DNA of 13,894 nucleotides. Source: Perkinsus olseni (Eukaryota > Perkinsozoa > Perkinsida > Perkinsidae). The stretch covers positions 1 to 13,894 of the forward strand of contig JABANP010000868.1 of the NCBI GenBank assembly GCA_013115135.1, given 5' to 3'. The translations under genes and the position numbers were made by a program. This document shows, in pieces, positions 8,901-13,894 of the stretch. The notes beneath the pieces were generated by a model. That model had not been told where the DNA came from and searched no databases. It saw nothing but the letters and a program-made list of their open reading frames with translations. Numbering within the stretch: the stretch's first letter is position 1; each line of letters starts with the position of its first letter.

Positions 8901-9037
8901 ATGCTCTTCCCTGCTCACGTTGAAGCCCTCCGTCTTGAGATGGTTGAAAGGGTGTGGAAGGAGTCGACAGTCGTCGGGCCACTACCGGAGTTGATGTGTG
9001 ATATTATGGCCTACATACCCAAACCTGTCCTAACCTT

Positions 9038-9059
9038 GGATTGCGGCAATCCGATTGCC
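9038..9059. repeat. 22-bp T/rcT/T signature, site S4 (T = GGATTGCC), perfect, inside pseudogene B
   Basis: Positions 9038-9044 are T1-T7, 9045-9052 the reverse complement of T, and 9053-9059 T2-T8. Gene A has a single GGATTGCC (1035-1042) at the same place in otherwise identical flanks. The structure is therefore a net 14-bp insertion, and it breaks the frame. Confidence 0.93.
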
Positions 9060-9759
9060 CCATGGAGGCAATTATCATGGGCGTGAGCAAGTTCCCAAAG
9101 CACATCTTCGCAGATGGCGGTGGTGTCTTTGCTATCTTTGAGGATTCGCTCTCGTTGGTATTGAAGAGGGTATATCCTCCCGATGAGAGTATCATGTTGG
9201 CCAGTCCGGATAAGCCCGGTATCGTGAAAGCCTTCCACGTCGATACTTCTGTCAGCTACCAATTGCCGCCGATCCGTAGGCAAGTGATTGTGCCGCTGCG
9301 GATTCTCATCGCTGATGATCATTGATTTGTCGCTGTGTGTTCGCAAGGATACCTCGAGGTTCTTCACATCAAGCCTGGTGATAATGACGGTTGTTTCAAG
9401 GCCATATGGTCTACAGCGGTAACTGATGATTTGCACTGTATAAGGGCCGGACTCCATCTGATTTCTCGTGCCCCTCTGGTCATCGATCTCGTCGATTCTG
9501 GTAATTCGACCCAGTTTTCGGTGGGGCTCGAAATGTCGAGGGAATCGTCGCCATTTCTCTTCAAGAGCACGCTTTCCCCTGGGCCGCCTCCTCAAGAGCC
9601 ACCTATTCGGCATATCACTGGCACCAACTCGTATGTCTGCAAAACAAAAAATGGTTTTTGCTTACGTAACAGTAGGTGGCATCGAAAGACGCCTAGCTCC
9701 GACTTCACGAGGGCATTGCGAGTGGCCGCGAGTTGGGCTCCTGCTGCTGATCAATCTGG

Positions 9760-9781
9760 GCAGACCAGGTCTGCCAGACCG
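9760..9781. repeat. 22-bp T/rcT/T signature, site S5 (T = GCAGACCT), 21 of 22, inside pseudogene B
   Basis: Positions 9760-9766 are T1-T7, 9767-9774 the reverse complement of T, and 9775-9781 T2-T8 with only the last base misfitting (G for T). Discounting 14 bases here reconnects the frame before it with the similar C-terminal segment after it. Confidence 0.88.
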
Positions 9782-9924
9782 ATTTCCTGAGATACAACCC
9801 ACTCCTACGTTCCCGTAGTGATACCGCAATGATCGCGGACCGGTTTCATTCTATCCGTTCTCACCCTTACCTTCGCTGTTTTGTTCTTGCAGGCGGTCAC
9901 GAGAACAAATGCCCCCTACCCTGA

Positions 9925-10526
9925 AGGAAGATCTCCTGCCCTCTTCCCGGGGACACTGTCCCCACCGCCGGAACGGCATGTCCCCCTCCACCTTCCTTTT
10001 AATACTTCCATAAAGGCGATACGATTAGTTCTCTGCTAGCTCTCTCACGGTTGCAAGCGGATCATAGTGGACTAAGGCGTATGGTCGCTTCATTAAGAGT
10101 ATCGGCCAGCGAGTGCTGACTCCTGGTGAAGCAATCGGTTGCGGCACTAGGCATCACCAGAATGGGGACAGTCTGTCTCGGACGGAACAATCCACGAAGT
10201 AGATTCCAGTTGAACTGGACCAGTTCCAATCTTGGAAGCTGTGGGGTGTCTCTCTGGCATCAGAACGTCGATCGGCTTCGAGCCATCCAGAGCAATCGGT
10301 GGGGGTCAGCCTTCCTCAATGATTGTCGAGCTGGAGTCCCCAGGTGCTCCTGGAGTAGGGGGTTGCGCATGCGTGTCTAAGGGCAGCAAATACGCGTTCA
10401 GCCTTTCAGGACGGCCGCTCAAATTTGTCGCTCCACCAGCCTCTCCTCGTAGTGCTATTGGAATTCAATAGGTATTCGGGGAGAAGCTCCGAGGTCATTC
10501 CTGCAGGATTCAAGTCTTCCCCGAAA
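9925..10526. other. Non-coding spacer and upstream region of gene C
   Basis: No gene is supported. It holds signature S6 (10205-10226) and an isolated odd palindrome at 9949-9963. From about 10446 on, the sequence resembles the region upstream of the truncated copy C' (about 11619 on), so the duplication includes the upstream flank of the gene. Open frames here have no protein-like character. Confidence 0.5.
10205..10226. repeat. 22-bp T/rcT/T signature, site S6 (T = TCCAGTTC), perfect
   Basis: Positions 10205-10211 are T1-T7, 10212-10219 the reverse complement of T, and 10220-10226 T2-T8. All 22 bases fit. It lies in non-coding DNA about 300 bases before gene C. Confidence 0.87.
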
Positions 10527-11291
10527 ATGAAGTTCGTCCAACTTTTGCTGATGGGTGTTCAAGTACTGATGTCTGTGGTTGGTTCGGGTTTACCGTGCAC
10601 TCCACAGCTCTGTGGAAATGTAATCGGATTGTTCACTAACCACTCGACTGACATCGACATCACTTACCGCGTGGACGCAGATTTTAAAGTTGGTATGACC
10701 TTTACGTTCAGGGATACGACCGTCTTCTTTGATGGGATGTACTCCCTCAAGTTTGGTGTCACCTACACACTCGAGCTCACACACGACGAGGTACAATATT
10801 GGTACAAGAATATTCAAGCGATCTTCCCAGGGGGCCCTTTTAAAGAGGGCGACCTCGTGGAGCTTGATTTTTTCGCCAGTGACGAGCTCAAGGTCAAGAT
10901 GCGAGGCCAAACTTTCCAACTCTTTAGGGTAGGTTTATACGGGTTTCCAGGCCGCTTCGTCTACACCGAGACCAATCCCCCGTATTTTAAGGCGACCTTC
11001 GACGCCCGCTATGATCCTACCGTGGGAGTGCAGGTCACGTGCAATGGAGTGAGCACTGATCGGTTTATCTACCCTCTCTTCCTAGTACGCGCAGAAGACC
11101 ACTACGTGTTCTGGCGCGTGGGAAATTCAGGTGACATGGACCCGTTCGTTAAGGCTATGCAGAGGGTCTGTCCCGATCAAGGTCTAGGAAGGGGCGACCT
11201 AGGATTCATCATATTCTCCTCTGAGACCACAGTCATGACGCAAATCAAAGGTTTTCGCAGGACGTTCAGAAAGGTGGGCTACTCCAAGTAG
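10527..11291 (+). CDS. Predicted secreted protein C (254 aa), unknown family
   Basis: I chose the ATG at 10527 because it opens a classic signal peptide: Lys at position 2, a hydrophobic core to about residue 18, and small residues (GSG) near residues 19-21. The frame is open upstream to an ATG at 10425, which would bury the signal peptide. The mature part is about 234 residues with four Cys (24, 29, 172, 215), enough for two disulfides. It has one N-glycosylation-type NHS (38-40), many aromatic and beta-strand-like segments, and a basic C-terminus. No transmembrane segment appears after the signal. I do not recognise the family. It is likely exported or surface-delivered (inference). A tandem truncated copy (C') follows about 470 bases downstream, and similarity continues into both flanks, so C looks like the intact member of a local family. 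Confidence 0.75.
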   Translation: MKFVQLLLMGVQVLMSVVGSGLPCTPQLCGNVIGLFTNHSTDIDITYRVDADFKVGMTFTFRDTTVFFDGMYSLKFGVTYTLELTHDEVQYWYKNIQAIFPGGPFKEGDLVELDFFASDELKVKMRGQTFQLFRVGLYGFPGRFVYTETNPPYFKATFDARYDPTVGVQVTCNGVSTDRFIYPLFLVRAEDHYVFWRVGNSGDMDPFVKAMQRVCPDQGLGRGDLGFIIFSSETTVMTQIKGFRRTFRKVGYSK

Positions 11292-11757
11292 TCATTCGTA
11301 GCACTACGAGATCCTAAGCTTTTTAATAAGCCACCAATGATAGAGGGGTTTGCATAATCATGCGCAACTCTTCTAGCTGGACTAGCATAGCTGGTCGAGG
11401 TGGTTTTTTTTTCACATGTAGTACTTCATTTCGACAAATTATTTCATTATCCGGTCTTGCGGCGATTATTAGAGAATTTTCCTCTTTGTTGTTGCTGGTG
11501 TTGCATTCTCGTACCTGGATGAGAGTTCATAAGTCCAACTGATGAAGCAGATTTGCATGCCTGATAGGGACTGATCGGTCACCACCATTGGTAGCTAAAC
11601 GCGCCCCTTCTGATTATACTATTGAAATTCAGTAGAGGTTCAGAGGAAAGCTGTACCATGGAAATATGGATGAGCTGTAGATCTTGTGAGGACTACCATC
11701 GATCATTAGCGGGATCACCTGAGATGATCCCGCTAGAGATGATTCATCTCTGAAGCA
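11292..11757. other. 3' flank of C and upstream flank of C'
   Basis: There is no gene. The first part (11292-11530) is matched in pieces by the region after C' (12202-12440), including the stretch with CATTATCCGGTCT and CTCTTTGTT. The eroded signature S7 lies at 11374-11395. Around 11707-11751 there are two strong stem-loops: an 11-bp stem with a 7-nt loop (11707-11717/11725-11735), and an 8-bp stem with a 1-nt centre (11735-11742/11744-11751). Confidence 0.5.
11374..11395. repeat. Eroded 22-bp signature, site S7 (T = TAGCTGGT), 19 of 22
   Basis: The two outer arms are exact (11374-11380 and 11389-11395) with the correct 8-base spacing. The middle matches the reverse complement at five of eight bases. 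The similar region after C' (about 12282-12300) appears to lack about 14 bases here, which supports an old insertion, but the alignment is loose. Confidence 0.5.
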
Positions 11758-12201
11758 TTGAAGCCTTTCCCAAAACTAAAGTTCGTCAAGATTCGAGGCG
11801 AAACACTCCACCCCAAAAGACTCGGTCTGTTCGGGTTCCCAGGCCGATTCGTCTCCAACGAGCCCCAACCCCCCTATCTACAAACGACCTTTTACATCCA
11901 CAATGATGGTTTCGTGGACGTACAGGTCACATGCAATGGAGTGAGCACGGATCGGTTTCACTGCCAACTCAGCCTAACAGACGTGGGGGACTACTTCAAG
12001 TTCTACAACGTGGGATTAGAGCCAGATGCCAGGGACCCGTTCGTTGGCGCTATGCAGCGCCTCTGTCCCGATCAACGTCTACGAGAGGGTGATCTAGGAT
12101 TCATGATGAATCATTCTTCATATACACCTCTGAGGCCACGGTCATGACGCGAATGAAAGGCTTTCGCAGGACGTTCAGGAAAGGTAGGCTACTCCGAGTA
12201 G
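11758..12201 (+). pseudogene. Pseudogene C', truncated tandem copy of gene C
   Basis: From about 11779 to 12201 this matches the second half of gene C closely, including the GFPGRFV and QVTCNGVSTDRF stretches and the RxCPDQ motif. The first half, with the signal peptide and the first two Cys, is missing. The place where it would be holds unrelated sequence with strong stem-loops. Two frame lesions follow: the 14-bp insertion of signature S8 (12098-12119), and one extra base near 12178-12186. The matching TAG is at 12199-12201. A shorter frame from 11758 to 12147 ends early because of S8. I judge it non-functional. Confidence 0.78.
12098..12119. repeat. 22-bp T/rcT/T signature, site S8 (T = GATTCATC), 21 of 22, inside C'
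   Basis: Positions 12098-12104 are T1-T7, 12105-12112 the reverse complement of T, and 12113-12119 T2-T8 with one substitution (12117). Gene C has a single GATTCATC (11203-11210) at the same place, so this is a net 14-bp insertion that shifts the frame. Confidence 0.9.
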
Positions 12202-12667
12202 TCAATGATGCGCACTGCGAACTTCTAAGCCTTCTAACAAGCCACCATTAAGAGAGGGTCATGCGTAGCTACGAGCAACCGTTCTAGGTGGTGGTCGCGG
12301 GTTTTTCAAATATAATGAAGGGTAATTACATTTCGACGAAATTTTGGACGACGACATTTTCATTATCCGGTCTCGCCGGTTACTCGAAATTTTTTCTCTT
12401 TGTTACTCCTTATGTTGTGTTCTTGTGGTTGGATGAGGGATGAGCGATGAACAACTTAGTCGATAGGGTCGGTATTAGCTAGCCTGATGATTGAGATTGG
12501 TCCAGCTTGCATGGAGGGTAAACGGCGCGATGATTATATCGAAACTGCCGTTTCCTTCTTGTTTCCGAACGCTTCGCCTCGAGAAAATTCTCCGCATTGA
12601 GCGTGAGAAACATCGAGCCCTCCCCGAGCCCACTTCAGAATGATCATCTGGGGTGGCAGACTCTGCC

Positions 12668-13404
12668 GGGTATCTTCACCAGGAGCCCGTTCAAGTGCTC
12701 CAATTTCCGAGTCTTAGTTCTCGGAAAGAGCACCCTTCCGAGCTCAGAGAAAAATTTTCCGTTCGAGTGCAAACTTTTCCTGAGTTCACTTTCCGAGAGC
12801 TAAGAAATTCTCTGCGGCCTGGAAATCCGAGCTCTCGGGTAACTCGAACCGAGTTCTTAGTTCAAGTGCCGCCCACTCGGCTCGCTAAAGGTGAATCCGA
12901 GTCCGAGTGGAGAGGGCTAGTGTTTCCGAGTCCTTTCGAAACCCGAACTTCCTGCGAACGCAACGCTTCCGTTCCCTTGGATCATACTATGCTATGGAAT
13001 GATTACTACCAGTAATGTAGCCACTCGGAATAGCCTATTCCTCACTGTGAGGGCCTCATAGTGCAACCTCATATTGTATTGACGAGAACGAAGTGAAAAA
13101 GTTGCGTTGTGTTGCTTTCCCGTAGCGCGTTTCGTCGCAGGAATTAGTTCACCGAGTAAGGCTACTTTTCCGAGTCGGAGACATTTCTCACAGCAATGAC
13201 TTGAACACGAGAAAAATTAACTCGGGATTCGTACTTTTCAAAACAGCTCGGAAATGCGACCAAACCGAGCGGCCGGACTTGAACAGACGATTACTCGGAA
13301 CTCGTTCACTAGGAATACTGACTCGGAGGGAAGTACTCAGACTCGGAACTCGGAAGTGCTTTGCACTTGAACGGGCTCCAGGAGAGGAAATACACCCTCT
13401 ATTC
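12668..13404. mobile_element. Fold-back-like element with long degenerate inverted arms
   Basis: The left arm (about 12668-12960) is dense in TCCGAG-type motifs and TTCAAGT/TTCGAGT motifs. The right arm (about 13140-13404) carries the same motifs in reverse complement. The best anchor is a 17-base perfect inverted match, 12682-12698 with 13363-13379. Weaker inverted similarity reaches inward (TTCCTGCG near 12949-12956, CGCAGGAA near 13135-13142). The arms are built from short irregular subrepeats, as in fold-back transposons. The centre of about 180 bases has no gene and contains signature S9. The outer ends are not sharp and I found no target duplication, so it is an old or non-autonomous element, or a locally amplified inverted repeat. 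Confidence 0.55.
13020..13041. repeat. 22-bp signature, site S9 (T = GCTATTCC), 20 of 22
   Basis: Positions 13027-13034 are the exact reverse complement of T and 13035-13041 are exact T2-T8. The first arm, 13020-13026, differs from T1-T7 by two T-to-C changes. It lies in the centre of the fold-back repeat. Confidence 0.7.
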
Positions 13405-13540
13405 AGAAAGAGAGTATTGCTCTTCCAGGAACCAGGCGGAACGGGGTGTAGAATGAGCCAGTAAGGAGGAGTGCAAACCGCCGCCACTAACATACTAGAG
13501 TTGAGCCAACTTCAACGCCGACTAACATCCATACACTCTC

Positions 13541-13894
13541 CTATGCCACACCAACCGACTCGGTTGAACCGAATGACTTGGTAGCATCTAATACGATATC
13601 AAAGAGGTTGCAACCGTTGCATCTTTGGTAGATCATATCACTATCTCCATCACCAACAATTTCAATACGAACAGTGAGATAGTAGTGGATTTCACTAAGT
13701 GGAAGTAGACACCAATAATCTTGTTCAACAAGGTTTGTTACGATCCTGATAAGAGCGTACCTTCGTAAGATCATCTTGTGAAGATAATCAATACGTTCAT
13801 AATCCTCATCTACTTGGGTCGTATTCCTCACGATGATAGTAGCGTTTATGATATACGCTTTGTGGGGAACTTCGCTTGTCTTTCTGGGTGAACA
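13541..13894 (-). CDS. Unrecognised protein, 3' part only (117 codons in window)
   Basis: The minus-strand frame is open from the window edge (13894) to a TAG-type stop at 13541-13543, so the N-terminus lies outside. The product has a mixed, protein-like composition with a charged segment, hydrophobic strands (about 13640-13760) and a CxxC pair in the stretch RCNGCNLFD, near 13590-13605. I do not recognise a family. The only start-like codon inside the window at the edge of the frame is GTG, which suggests the real start or an upstream exon is beyond the edge. The region is more AT-rich than genes A and C. Confidence 0.45.
   Translation of the reverse strand, partial: CSPRKTSEVPHKAYIINATIIVRNTTQVDEDYERIDYLHKMILRRYALIRIVTNLVEQDYWCLLPLSEIHYYLTVRIEIVGDGDSDMIYQRCNGCNLFDIVLDATKSFGSTESVGVA

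Larger units (their letters stand above)
8901..9924 (+). pseudogene. Pseudogene B, broken paralogue of gene A
   Basis: From the ATG at 8901, about 143 bases differ from gene A (898-1040) at only three positions. Similarity then falls sharply but stays recognisable to the HPYL motif near the end (about 9870-9880). At least four lesions are visible. A 14-bp insertion forming signature S4 (9038-9059) shifts the frame. About 30 codons are missing relative to A around 9240-9320. A TGA at 9323-9325 replaces a Cys codon of A. A second 14-bp insertion forming S5 (9760-9781) shifts the frame again. Discounting the two 14-bp insertions puts the three similar segments in one frame, leaving the nonsense codon. 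The last segment then runs to TGA at 9922-9924. Expression as unusual exons is not excluded but no GT-AG boundaries fit the insertions. Confidence 0.78.
10446..12480 (+). repeat. Tandem duplication of the gene C locus
   Basis: The unit from about 10446 to about 11530 (upstream flank, gene C, 3' flank) is followed by a second, shorter unit from about 11619 to about 12480. Similarity covers the upstream flank, the second half of the gene and the 3' flank. The second unit lacks the 5' half of the coding part. Boundaries are by eye. Confidence 0.65.
12202..13540. other. Gene-less region containing a degenerate fold-back repeat
   Basis: No gene is supported. The first part matches the 3' flank of gene C. 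The remainder is the fold-back repeat described separately, plus its junctions. Open frames crossing the arms look like repeat translations, not proteins. Confidence 0.55.

Noticed and set aside
9038..9059. The 14-bp insertions as very short introns
   Set aside because: They have no GT-AG ends or shared sequence, and B carries a further nonsense codon that splicing would not cure.
9949..9963. Odd palindrome with 7-base arms and a 1-base centre
   Set aside because: It lacks a convincing third arm (best 4 of 7). About one such palindrome is expected by chance in a window this long.
12653..13015. 120-codon plus-strand frame, and 13188-13493 on the minus strand
   Set aside because: Both run through the opposite arms of the fold-back repeat. 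Their periodic Ser/Arg/Pro-rich products reflect the subrepeats.
1..13894. CRISPR arrays, tRNA, rRNA, operons, bacterial promoters
   Set aside because: None seen. The 22-bp sites are dispersed with different sequences and are not an array.

Overview
The window looks like nuclear DNA of a unicellular eukaryote. It has no operons, Shine-Dalgarno sites or prokaryotic genes. It has short intron-less protein genes present as decaying local paralogues, and one large LTR retrotransposon. A Perkinsus-like alveolate is my best guess from the general style, but this is inference and nothing here proves it.

Layout. Positions 1-897 are non-coding and carry three copies of an unusual 22-bp signature. A hypothetical gene (898-1932, + strand, called A) follows. 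An LTR retrotransposon (2142-8307) is inserted on the minus strand. It has 292-bp LTRs that read as identical, TG...CA ends, a 5-bp target duplication AGGAT, and one 1881-codon gag-pol frame that starts inside the 5' LTR and stops inside the 3' LTR. After a gene-less stretch comes B (8901-9924), a broken paralogue of A. Next is a gene for a predicted secreted protein (10527-11291, called C) and a tandem, 5'-deleted, frameshifted copy of it (11758-12201, called C'). The right end holds a degenerate fold-back repeat (about 12668-13404) built from CCGAG/CTCGG-rich subrepeats, and then the 3' part of an unrecognised minus-strand gene that runs off the window (13541-13894).

The main discovery is a recurring 22-bp structure, T(1-7) + reverse complement of T(1-8) + T(2-8), where T is a different 8-mer each time. 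I find it nine times: four perfect, three with one mismatch, one with two, and one eroded with three. All copies lie outside the retrotransposon. Where a paralogue gives the uninterrupted sequence, the structure is a net 14-bp insertion into an ordinary sequence containing a single T. It causes two of the lesions in pseudogene B and one in C'. The geometry is what would be left if a DNA transposon with an 8-bp target duplication and hAT-type flank hairpins (1-nt offset) excised, and both hairpins were opened at the far edge of the duplication. Reciprocal template switching during replication is the main alternative. Either way, a uniform process appears to have rewritten this locus repeatedly.

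The coding genes show no shared pathway. Duplication, retrotransposition and the 14-bp insertions dominate the history of the region.
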